Shown here: positions 1 through 4,889 of the stretch, in pieces
Numbering within the stretch: the first letter of the stretch is position 1
Layout: each line of letters begins with the position of its first letter
Translations under genes and position numbers: made by a program
The notes under the pieces: generated by a model
The model's input: the letters and a program-made list of their open reading frames with translations, nothing else
Database searches by the model: none
Told to the model about the DNA's origin: nothing
Assembly (NCBI GenBank): GCA_900552245.1
Contig: URYY01000130.1
Location: 1-5,570, forward strand
Length of the DNA stretch: 5,570 bases
Origin: an uncultured Opitutales bacterium
GTDB lineage: Bacteria; Verrucomicrobiota; Verrucomicrobiia; Opitutales; Intestinicryptomonadaceae
Direction: 5' to 3'

Positions 1-202
1 AGGACTGCACAAAAGCCTTCAAATCCTCAAAGCCCTTCAAATTCTTGAAGTTTTCATTCTTCTTTAGAAAATCTGCCACGACGCTCTTATCTTTATGCGG
101 CCTGTTGTAAACCGACACTTCAAACTTGTTGTCCGCCAAGTTCAAGGCCAAGTTTGAACCCATGACACCCATACCGATTACGCCTATTTCCGACAAATTC
201 AT
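1..202 (-). CDS. gnd: 6-phosphogluconate dehydrogenase, N-terminal fragment
   Basis: Partial gene: 67 codons read leftward from ATG at 202 and are cut by the window edge. The product would be the cytosolic NADP(+)-dependent oxidative decarboxylase that turns 6-phosphogluconate into ribulose-5-phosphate in the oxidative pentose phosphate pathway. Seen: a Rossmann start with the dinucleotide motif GMGVMG (residues 10-15), followed at once by SNLALNLAD, typical of 6PGDH and not of most beta-hydroxyacid dehydrogenases. Asn33-Arg34 lie where the family contacts the 2'-phosphate of NADP. The start is supported by an AAAGG ribosome binding site 6 bases upstream. It is transcribed divergently from the exporter gene on its right. 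A 3-hydroxyisobutyrate-dehydrogenase-type relative is the only real alternative and is less likely given the NLALN segment. Confidence 0.9.
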   Translation of the reverse strand, partial: MNLSEIGVIGMGVMGSNLALNLADNKFEVSVYNRPHKDKSVVADFLKKNENFKNLKGFEDLKAFVQS

Positions 203-208
203 AAATAA

Positions 209-213
209 CCTTT
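209..213 (-). promoter_or_regulatory. ribosome binding site of gnd
   Basis: On the minus strand the sequence is AAAGG, followed by 6 bases and the ATG at 202. It is one of the clearer Shine-Dalgarno sites in this window and fixes the gnd start. The exporter, sufS, lipoprotein and sixA-like genes have much weaker ones or none. Confidence 0.6.
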
Positions 214-234
214 CAATTTTGATTTATTTTTTCA

Positions 235-264
235 ATTTAATCGTAAAACAGAGGAACTTGTAAA
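235..264 (-). promoter_or_regulatory. candidate sigma70-type promoter for gnd
   Basis: On the minus strand TTTACA (complement of 259-264, 5/6 to TTGACA) is followed after 18 bases by TTAAAT (complement of 235-240, 4/6 to TATAAT). A second overlapping option is TTGAGG (280-285) with TACAAG (257-262) at 17 bases. Either would give a short leader before the gnd ATG. The region is AT-rich, so chance matches are expected; this is a weak prediction. Confidence 0.3.
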
Positions 265-272
265 GTTTTAAA

Positions 273-316
273 ATACTTGCCTCAACGCGTTAAAAATAGG
301 CTTTATACTTGACGCG
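273..316. repeat. direct repeat ATACTTG...ACGCG in the divergent promoter region
   Basis: ATACTTG occurs at 273-279 and again at 305-311, 32 bases apart. Each copy is followed by ACGCG (285-289 and 312-316). The first ACGCG lies in the 8-base palindrome AACGCGTT (284-291). The repeats sit between the divergent gnd and exporter genes, where an operator would be placed. The short length means chance cannot be excluded. Confidence 0.35.
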
Positions 317-337
317 AGAATTTGGGAATGCGAGACT
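304..337 (+). promoter_or_regulatory. candidate promoter elements for the SMR exporter gene
   Basis: Two incompatible readings are possible. TATACT (304-309) is a 5/6 match to a -10 box but has no good -35 at 16-18 bases. TTGACG (309-314) is a 5/6 match to a -35 box, with a poor -10 (GAGACT, 332-337) preceded by an extended-type TG (329-330). One of them probably serves the gene starting at 359, but the sequence does not decide which. Confidence 0.25.
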
Positions 338-358
338 CCTAAGTTTAAGAGTATTACT

Positions 359-682
359 ATGTCGTGGTTATGTTTATTTTTAGCCGGCGCCTTTGAGATT
401 GTATTTGCAGTGGCGCTAAAATACAGCGAGGGATTCTCAAGGCTGATTCCCTCCGTAGTAACTTGCGTGTGCGCAATATTGAGCTTTGCTCTGCTAAACG
501 TATCTTTAATAAAGCTGCCTGTGGGAACGGCCTACGCCGTCTGGACCGGCATAGGCGCGCTGGGTACCGCCCTATATGGGATTTTCGTATTTGGCGAAAG
601 TTCGGCCATAGCAAGGCTCGTTTGCCTAAGCTTTATATTTGTTGGGATAGTAGGGCTAAACCTAGTTTCCGAGCACAGCTAA
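359..682 (+). CDS. gdx: SMR-family guanidinium exporter, Gdx/SugE type
   Basis: A 107-residue protein of four hydrophobic helices, the usual length for small multidrug resistance transporters. These act in the inner membrane as dual-topology dimers that exchange protons for a cation. The Gdx (formerly SugE) subtype exports guanidinium rather than bulky quaternary ammonium drugs. Seen: the essential Glu13 in helix 1; the subtype signature LKYSEGFSR (20-28) then IPS; Ser42; and GTAYAVWTGIGALG (56-69) holding Tyr59 and Trp62. These match the substrate-site residues known from Gdx-Clo. One odd point is Phe16, where Gdx proteins normally have Trp. No partner SMR gene is adjacent, so a homodimer is inferred. 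The Shine-Dalgarno is weak (TAAGAG, 346-351). Membership of the SMR family is certain; guanidinium as substrate is inferred from subtype motifs. Confidence 0.9.
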   Translation: MSWLCLFLAGAFEIVFAVALKYSEGFSRLIPSVVTCVCAILSFALLNVSLIKLPVGTAYAVWTGIGALGTALYGIFVFGESSAIARLVCLSFIFVGIVGLNLVSEHS

Positions 683-725
683 AATCGCCAAATAAGCTAA
701 AAACTCCACCCGCAATTGCGATTTT
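681..725 (+). repeat. inverted repeat overlapping the exporter stop and its terminator
   Basis: AAAATCGC (681-688, beginning inside the TAA stop) is an exact inverted copy of GCGATTTT (718-725). The left arm of the terminator (699-712) lies in its loop, and the right half of this repeat lies in the terminator loop. The two pairings interleave, so together they would form a pseudoknot-like fold. Confidence 0.4.
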
Positions 726-761
726 CAAAGCTAAACGAACTTTTCCGGGCGGAGTTTTTTT
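699..761 (+). terminator. intrinsic terminator of the SMR exporter gene, possibly bidirectional
   Basis: The left arm AAAAACTCCACCCG (699-712) pairs with the right arm CGGGCGGAGTTTTT (746-759) with a single A-C mismatch. It is followed by T760 and T761, so the T run is 755-761. The loop is long at 33 bases but contains the small palindrome CGCAATTGCG. Seventeen bases separate it from the exporter stop codon. The A run on the left arm gives a shorter T run on the opposite strand, so it may also stop read-through from sufS. Confidence 0.7.
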
Positions 762-939
762 ATGCGCCAATAATTTTAAAGAAAAACTCGATAACTAAAA
801 GATGTGCAGTAAGTTGAAGTAAATGGGAAAAGCCGCCCAAAATTTAAGATAAAATCTGCCTATTGCAATAGCTTACTAATTAAAGTCAACTTGCCCTGCG
901 GCGAAAAATTCGCGCAAGCTAAGCGCTAATTGACACACT

Positions 940-982
940 AAAAAACAAAAATAAAAGCCTGCGTGCAATAAGTCCACAGGCT
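940..982 (-). terminator. intrinsic terminator of sufS
   Basis: On the minus strand AGCCTG (complement of 977-982) pairs with CAGGCT (956-961) around a loop of about 15 bases that can add a short GTG/CAC extension. A long T-rich tract follows (complement of 940-956). A weaker hairpin, TTGCC (987-991) with GGCAA (1005-1009), lies just upstream in the transcript. The site is about 45 bases beyond the sufS stop. Confidence 0.65.
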
Positions 983-1025
983 AAAATTGCCGTATTGCTA
1001 TAAAGGCAAAATATGCGCAAAGCTT

Positions 1026-2246
1026 CTAGGCAAAAATTCTTATTATAGATTTTAGCTTTGATACAAAGTAATCGACTTCCTCTATTGTGTTGTAAAAGGC
1101 AAAAGAGGCCCTGCAAGAGCCGATTAAGCCCAGAGAATTCATAAGCGGCTCCGCACAATGGTGCCCTGAGCGAACTGCAATTCCGGCAGCGTCAAGCATT
1201 GTTGAGACGTCGTTTGGGTGTATCCCCTTGCATGCAAATGAAATTAGCGGGACCTTGTTTTTTGAAGTTCCCAAAATCTCGACTTCGGGTATTTCCGAAA
1301 GCCCAAGAGTTGCGCGCTCCAAAAGCTCGTGCTCGTGCTTTTTTGCACCTTCAATATCCAAGCTCGACAGGTACTTTAAGGCCTCCGCAAATGCCACGGC
1401 CCCCGCGATATTCGGAGTTCCCGCCTCAAAGCGCTCAGGCGCATTTCTGAAAGTAGTTCCCAGCCAAGATACGTTTTCAATCATATCCCCTCCGCCCATC
1501 CACGGGTTTAAGGAATTTAAAATATCCGTCTTTGCAATCAGCGCCCCAACGCCGGTCGGGCCAAAGCACTTGTGCGCAGAAAGCGAAATAAAGTCGCAAT
1601 CCATCTTAGACAAATCGTCCAAGAAGTGCGGCGATGACTGCGCGCAATCAAAACTTACCGCCGCCCCAAATTTGCGCGCAAGTCTGGAAATCTCGGAAAC
1701 GTCGTTTATTGAACCCAAGACGTTTGACGCGTGCGCTATTGAGACAATTTTTGTCTTGTCGCTCAAAAGCGATTTAAAGCTTTCCATATCAAGCTCGCCA
1801 TTTGGCTTTAGCTGCGCAACTTTAATCTTTGCCCCCGTAATTTCTGCGCACATTTGCCACGGAACGATATTTGCGTGATGCTCCATTTGGCTTAGCAAAA
1901 TTTCATCGCCCGCCCTTAAGTATTTGGTGCCCCAGCAGTGCGCCACTATGTTTAGCGACTCGGTTGCGCCCCTTGTGAATACGCAAGTAAAATCCTTCGG
2001 CGCTTTAAAATATCCCGCCACGACCTTTCTTGCATTCTCAAAAGCGCTCGTCGCCCTGCGGCTGAGCTCGTGCGCCGATCTGTGTATGTTTGAGTAATCG
2101 TGCGAATAGAATCTCGCCTCGGCCTCTATGACCTGCAAGGGTTTTTGAGCGCTTGCGGCGTTGTCAAAGTAAACGAGCTTTCCGCCCTGCGTATTTTGCG
2201 CAAGCACGGGAAAATCTCTCCTTATTTCTTCCACATTAAAAGACAT
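1026..2246 (-). CDS. sufS: cysteine desulfurase, SufS type
   Basis: A PLP enzyme of 406 residues, the same length as Escherichia coli SufS. It takes sulfur from L-cysteine, leaving alanine, and passes it as a persulfide to Fe-S cluster assembly in the cytosol. Seen: EHHANIVPW with His123; Asp200 and Gln203 (PLP pyridine contacts); the Schiff-base lysine K226 in SAHKCFGPTG; the persulfide cysteine C364 in RSGHHCAEPLM; and Arg379, which binds the substrate carboxylate. All fall at the E. coli numbering, so the fold looks complete and active. The RSGHHC loop marks group II (SufS/CsdA) rather than IscS. Odd: residue 201 is Cys (DCAQ), where DGAQ is usual. No clear Shine-Dalgarno precedes the ATG, but length and alignment support this start. 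No sufB, C, D, E or U gene is in the window. CsdA-like or SufS-like use cannot be separated here. Confidence 0.96.
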   Translation of the reverse strand: MSFNVEEIRRDFPVLAQNTQGGKLVYFDNAASAQKPLQVIEAEARFYSHDYSNIHRSAHELSRRATSAFENARKVVAGYFKAPKDFTCVFTRGATESLNIVAHCWGTKYLRAGDEILLSQMEHHANIVPWQMCAEITGAKIKVAQLKPNGELDMESFKSLLSDKTKIVSIAHASNVLGSINDVSEISRLARKFGAAVSFDCAQSSPHFLDDLSKMDCDFISLSAHKCFGPTGVGALIAKTDILNSLNPWMGGGDMIENVSWLGTTFRNAPERFEAGTPNIAGAVAFAEALKYLSSLDIEGAKKHEHELLERATLGLSEIPEVEILGTSKNKVPLISFACKGIHPNDVSTMLDAAGIAVRSGHHCAEPLMNSLGLIGSCRASFAFYNTIEEVDYFVSKLKSIIRIFA

Positions 2247-2269
2247 ACAGATCTATTAGACATTCGAGC

Positions 2270-2313
2270 GGGGCTTTCGTCGAGTATTTTTTGCTTTTAA
2301 TAATTAAAGCCCC
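2270..2313 (-). promoter_or_regulatory. inverted repeats with competing hairpins upstream of sufS
   Basis: On the minus strand, GGGGCTTT (complement of 2306-2313) pairs exactly with AAAGCCCC (complement of 2270-2277) across a 28-base loop. The same GCTTT is also part of a local hairpin, GCTTTAA-TTA-TTAAAAGC (complement of 2293-2310, one bulged A). Both cannot form at once. The element lies 24-67 bases before the sufS ATG, so it is either a structured mRNA leader or an AT-rich operator around the promoter. I could not match it to IscR, Fur or any known riboswitch consensus by eye. Confidence 0.4.
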
Positions 2314-2324
2314 AAAACGCTAAC

Positions 2325-2336
2325 GAGGATTTCCTC
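2325..2336. repeat. palindrome GAGGA-TT-TCCTC upstream of sufS
   Basis: A perfect 5-base inverted repeat with a 2-base centre, located about 80-90 bases before the sufS start and downstream (in the minus direction) of the lipoprotein terminator. It could be a small operator, or a chance palindrome. Confidence 0.25.
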
Positions 2337-2393
2337 TGCACGCAAATCAAGCTTTTCTCTCTAAAAAAAAACTTACCCGCCAAAATAAAGGGC

Positions 2394-2422
2394 AAAAAAC
2401 GCGCCCCGAAACTTGGGGCGCG
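2394..2422 (-). terminator. strong intrinsic terminator of the lipoprotein gene
   Basis: A perfect 8-base GC stem, CGCGCCCC (2400-2407) against GGGGCGCG (2415-2422), with a 7-base loop. On the minus strand it is followed by six T (complement of 2394-2399). It begins 31 bases after the lipoprotein stop. It should isolate sufS from the lipoprotein transcript, which implies that sufS has its own promoter between here and 2246. Confidence 0.88.
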
Positions 2423-2452
2423 ACAATTACAATTTAAGCAACTCGCAGAAAT

Positions 2453-3106
2453 TTACGCGGCCTTCTGAGTTTCTGCCTGCCCCTTTACTTCCGGCTTTGC
2501 GGGCTCTGCGGATTTCGGCTGCTCGGCGGGCTTTTGGACTTCCGAACTAGCGCTCTTGGCTTTTTTTACAGATTCAGGCAGAGGCTCGCAAGGGAAGGTC
2601 TGCAAACACCAAGTCACGGAATTCTGCGCAAGAGCTATGCTTATGGAATTGCTGTTTATGCGTATGTCCGAAAATCCTCGCCAGACAAAAGATGCGCTAT
2701 CGGGCAAATAGGCCTGAAGCTCCAAGGTCATATAGCTTGTATTGCCGGTATCTGTGCCCAAAGTCATGATTGCATCGTTAGCCAAGTAATTGGGCAGCGG
2801 ATTTTCAAAGTACCACTCGTTGTAAACAGGCGTTATGTAAAATTGCGCGGCAGCCTTGTCGGAAACTCTCTCAAAGCCCTTTTGCTTGAGCTGCTGCTCA
2901 ATGCTTTCCACAACCATCTCGTTAAAGCTCGCGCGCACGCTCCAGAGTTGCATGACATTCGCGCCCGACTGCGGCGGATTTATGTAGTAGGTTTTAAGCC
3001 CAGCAAAGGAAATTTCGGGAGAGTCAAAAGCTGCGTTAAAAACCGAGCACGCGCAAAGTAAAATGCCAAAGCACGCGGAAAGCAAAGCTAAGAATATATT
3101 TTTCAT
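2453..3106 (-). CDS. predicted lipoprotein, DUF4136-like
   Basis: A 217-residue protein of unknown function. Seen: a signal sequence with a hydrophobic core (residues 4-17) and a lipobox ending LCAC, which makes Cys20 the lipidated residue, so it should be a membrane-anchored periplasmic lipoprotein. The mature part (about 30-175) has a predicted alpha/beta pattern: FAGLKTYYI near 34-42, a helix with VESIEQQLKQKGF (66-78), a strand AQFYITPVY (87-95), and a late VWRGFSDIRI (141-150). That order, a TY near the start, a KG before the second strand and a VWRG near the end, recalls DUF4136, but the match is by eye and uncertain. Residues 181-217 form a Lys/Ala/Pro/Glu-rich tail, probably disordered. 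Cys167 and Cys173 could form a disulfide. It is a single-gene unit with its own terminator and no clear Shine-Dalgarno. Confidence 0.8.
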   Translation of the reverse strand: MKNIFLALLSACFGILLCACSVFNAAFDSPEISFAGLKTYYINPPQSGANVMQLWSVRASFNEMVVESIEQQLKQKGFERVSDKAAAQFYITPVYNEWYFENPLPNYLANDAIMTLGTDTGNTSYMTLELQAYLPDSASFVWRGFSDIRINSNSISIALAQNSVTWCLQTFPCEPLPESVKKAKSASSEVQKPAEQPKSAEPAKPEVKGQAETQKAA

Positions 3107-3262
3107 AAGAATCAGTTCGGATTAAACTTGGCAGCACTTTACGATAATCTTAAGAAAAAATCAAAGCTAATCGGCTCACTGAAGCAAAAAACGCAATAAA
3201 TTCCATATTATTAAAAAAAAGCTCGCAAAACAGGCGCACAATTTCCTATAAAAGTGCCCCCG
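3107..3262. other. divergent promoter region, lipoprotein and sixA-like genes
   Basis: AT-rich spacer between two genes that point away from each other, so it must hold both promoters unless one lies inside a gene. On the minus strand TTTAAT is a 5/6 match to a -10 box about 30 bases before the lipoprotein ATG, with no good -35. On the plus strand TATAAA (3247-3252) is a 5/6 match just 10 bases before the sixA-like ATG. No larger inverted repeat was seen. Confidence 0.35.
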
Positions 3263-3766
3263 ATGAGACTTTTTTTACTGAGGCATGCGATTGCAAAAGA
3301 CGGAATGTCGGACGAGCTCCGGCCTCTCGGCAATATGGGATTTGCTCAAATAGACAGCCTTTGCTCCTTTCTAAACAGGGGAACATTTTCATCGGTTGCT
3401 CAAATATGGCACAGCCCCTTTGTAAGGGCAAGCCAGACTGCAGCCATTTTTAAGGAAAAGATGCAGATGCAAGCGCCCCTTGTGGAATATCGCAATATGC
3501 GCCCCATAGACGACGCCCGCACGCTCGCGCGTGCAATAGCCTCAATTTCTCCATTCGGCAGCGACCTACTATTGGTGGGCCACAATCCCAACCTCGAAGA
3601 GTTAGCTGAAATTTTGATGGACTCTCCACGCGGATTCAGAAAGACGCGCTTTACAAACTGCACGCTCGCCTGCTTTGAGCTTGAGGAAGTTCCGTCTATA
3701 GAAAACGAATTTGGAAGGTGGATAATAAGCTTTTTGGTCTCGCCATCGGATTTAAACAGGGGCTAG
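3263..3766 (+). CDS. sixA: SixA-like histidine phosphatase
   Basis: A small histidine-phosphatase (RHG/phosphoglycerate-mutase-like) protein of 167 residues counted from ATG at 3263. SixA in E. coli removes phosphate from histidine on phosphotransfer proteins in the cytosol. Seen: LLRHA with the nucleophile His8, SPFVRASQTA with Arg55, and LLVGHNP with the second catalytic His107. This short form lacks the insert that carries the acid residue in larger family members, which is the SixA pattern. An in-frame GTG at 3254 would add Met-Pro-Pro. ATG is preferred because it puts the catalytic histidine at position 8 as in E. coli SixA. Neither start has a Shine-Dalgarno. The usual L-T-x-x-G after the first motif reads PLGNMG. 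The phosphohistidine target is unknown, and no sensor kinase is nearby. Confidence 0.85.
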   Translation: MRLFLLRHAIAKDGMSDELRPLGNMGFAQIDSLCSFLNRGTFSSVAQIWHSPFVRASQTAAIFKEKMQMQAPLVEYRNMRPIDDARTLARAIASISPFGSDLLLVGHNPNLEELAEILMDSPRGFRKTRFTNCTLACFELEEVPSIENEFGRWIISFLVSPSDLNRG

Positions 3767-3964
3767 TAAGAAACTCTCCTAAAAGTCTCCACCCGCAATC
3801 CGCCGCCTTAAAACCGCGCAAAGCCTAAACATAAACAAGGCGCGATAGCAAATACGACAGACGCCTGCACTTCCTCTAAAAAGCAAAAGTCGCATTGCCA
3901 TTAAAGTCAAAGCGGCTCAAAAGTAAAAAGTTGCGGAATCTTCTCAAAAAACTAACAAGACAAA
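3767..3964. other. convergent intergenic region between the sixA-like gene and rpiB
   Basis: There is no credible gene in these 198 bases. No strong intrinsic terminator is visible for either flank. The best minus-strand candidate is a weak GCAA/TTGC hairpin followed by CTTTTT near 3877-3898. On the plus strand, CGCGC-AAAG-CCT (about 3817-3828) can pair imperfectly with AGGCGCG but has no T run. A 13-base sequence at 3787-3799 also occurs in the exporter terminator. Confidence 0.45.
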
Positions 3965-4390
3965 TCAGGAGAACAAATCGACCCTGCGCTGGTGCCTGCC
4001 GCCCTCAAACTGCGTATCCAAGAAGGTTTGAACCATTCTTTCGGCAAGCTCCTTGCCTATGTACTTTTGCCCCATGCAGATTATATTTGCGTTGTTGTGC
4101 AGGCGCGAAAATTTTGCGCAATCCTCATTGTGGCAAAGCGCGGCTCTAACGCCCTTAATCTTGTTTGCCGCCATTGAAATGCCTATACCCGTAGTGCAAA
4201 CCAATACGCCGAAATCGCACTGCCCCGAAACTACGGCCTCGCCGACTTTCTTTGCAAAGTCCGGATAATCCACAGAAGCCGTGGAATTTGTGCCAAAGTC
4301 AATGGTCTCGTAGCCCTTTGACTTTAGGTAATTTAACACCTCGTTTTTAAGCTGAAAACCTCCGTGGTCAGCCCCCAAAGCTATTTTCAT
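3965..4390 (-). CDS. rpiB: ribose-5-phosphate isomerase B
   Basis: A cytosolic enzyme of 141 residues, typical for RpiB, that interconverts ribulose-5-phosphate and ribose-5-phosphate. Seen: MKIALGADHGG with Asp8-His9 at the N-terminus, DYPD (41-44), the catalytic-base Cys65 in VLVCTTGIGISMAANK, His98 in RLHNNANI, and the phosphate-binding GGRHQRRVD near the C-terminus (130-138). Residue 66 is Thr where the usual motif is CGTGIG. The start overlaps the stop of the phosphatase gene by 4 bases (ATGA), and AAAGGGA (4400-4406) lies 9 bases upstream, so the two are very probably translationally coupled. It is the last gene of the purD operon in this window. Related sugar-phosphate isomerases (LacA/LacB, allose-6-phosphate isomerase) share the fold, but the context with purD and the motif set favour RpiB. 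Confidence 0.95.
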   Translation of the reverse strand: MKIALGADHGGFQLKNEVLNYLKSKGYETIDFGTNSTASVDYPDFAKKVGEAVVSGQCDFGVLVCTTGIGISMAANKIKGVRAALCHNEDCAKFSRLHNNANIICMGQKYIGKELAERMVQTFLDTQFEGGRHQRRVDLFS

Positions 4391-4878
4391 TTTGCAAGTT
4401 CCCTTTCAAGAAATTTGATTGCGTAAGGTATCGCCGAGACAATCTCGTCGCGAACGTCCATGTAAGTGCGCAAGCCGTAGCCGTAAGGATCCATTATATC
4501 GACGCTCTTTGCACCCGGAACAAGTGTAAGTAAAGTCATCATATGCGGAGGCAAAACCTCTTTGGGGAAGTCGTACATCACGCTTTGCAAGTGCGAGCGC
4601 GTCATCGCAAAGAGCGCAAAACAGGACTTTAGCATATCTGAAGTCAAAGTCTGCGCTATGTGGTCTGAAATGTCCACGCCTACCTTTTTAAGCGCAACTA
4701 CGGCGTTGTCGGTAGCCCTCATGCCGTCCTCGCCGTAAACGCCAGCCGACAGCACGCGCAACTTCTTAAGTGGGCTTGAATCGTCAAGCCCCGCTATCGC
4801 GTGCTTTAAAAGCCCCTCGCCCATGGGAGAGCGGCAGATGTTGCCTGTGCATAAAAAGATTACGGAATCGCGCTGCAT
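4387..4878 (-). CDS. low-molecular-weight protein phosphatase (YwlE/Wzb family)
   Basis: A 163-residue cytosolic phosphatase of the LMW-PTP family. Seen: the P-loop CTGNICRS (10-17), a CX5R motif with nucleophile Cys10 and Arg16, then PMGEGLL; SAG (44-46); DISDHIAQTLT (69-79); and the acid Asp130 in the DP motif (DIMDPYG). All catalytic parts are present. The residue after CTGN is Ile14. Tyrosine phosphatases have Ile there, whereas the Bacillus arginine phosphatase YwlE has Thr, so tyrosine specificity is the better guess, although CTGN itself is YwlE-like. The ribosome binding site AAGG overlaps the purD TAA stop and lies 7 bases before the ATG, and the stop overlaps the rpiB start, so the gene is embedded in the operon. 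No tyrosine kinase, capsule gene or McsB-like arginine kinase is in the window. Confidence 0.92.
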   Translation of the reverse strand: MQRDSVIFLCTGNICRSPMGEGLLKHAIAGLDDSSPLKKLRVLSAGVYGEDGMRATDNAVVALKKVGVDISDHIAQTLTSDMLKSCFALFAMTRSHLQSVMYDFPKEVLPPHMMTLLTLVPGAKSVDIMDPYGYGLRTYMDVRDEIVSAIPYAIKFLERELAK

Positions 4879-4885
4879 AGCTTTG

Positions 4886-4889
4886 CCTT
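4886..4889 (-). promoter_or_regulatory. ribosome binding site overlapping the purD stop
   Basis: The minus strand reads TAAGG, so the purD stop codon TAA and the AAGG site share bases. Seven bases follow before the phosphatase ATG at 4878. This supports the chosen start and suggests coupling of translation between purD and the phosphatase. Confidence 0.55.

Larger units (their letters stand above)
683..1025. other. gene-free convergent region between the exporter and sufS
   Basis: There is no credible coding sequence on either strand. The region holds the exporter terminator near its left end and the sufS terminator near its right end. Between them are inverted repeats with no assigned role: CTATTGCAATAG (860-871, a perfect 12-base palindrome); AAGTTGA (811-817) pairing with TCAACTT (886-892) and enclosing it; and GCGAA-AAA-TTCGC (901-913). 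No tRNA-like fold or recognised RNA family was seen. Confidence 0.6.

Noticed and set aside
335..352. ACTC/GAGT hairpin near the exporter ribosome binding site as an RNA switch
   Set aside because: The stem is only four bases with a 10-base loop, too weak to support a regulatory claim.
463..798. Open frame of 111 codons overlapping the exporter gene
   Set aside because: It is a +2-type shadow of the exporter frame, rich in Arg and Lys, has no family motifs and runs through the terminator.
1228..1878. Long open frame of 216 codons antisense to sufS
   Set aside because: The sufS frame is a full-length match with every catalytic residue. The antisense frame has a low-complexity Ser/Ala/Pro-rich translation, typical of codon-bias shadows.
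2534..3061. Open frame of 175 codons antisense to the lipoprotein gene
   Set aside because: The lipoprotein frame has a signal peptide, a lipobox and a matching terminator. The antisense frame has no motif and an Arg/Leu/His-rich shadow composition.
3254..3256. GTG start for the sixA-like gene
   Set aside because: It is possible, but adds only Met-Pro-Pro. ATG at 3263 puts the nucleophile at His8 as in E. coli SixA, and the GTG would lie upstream of a start expected from the TATAAA box.
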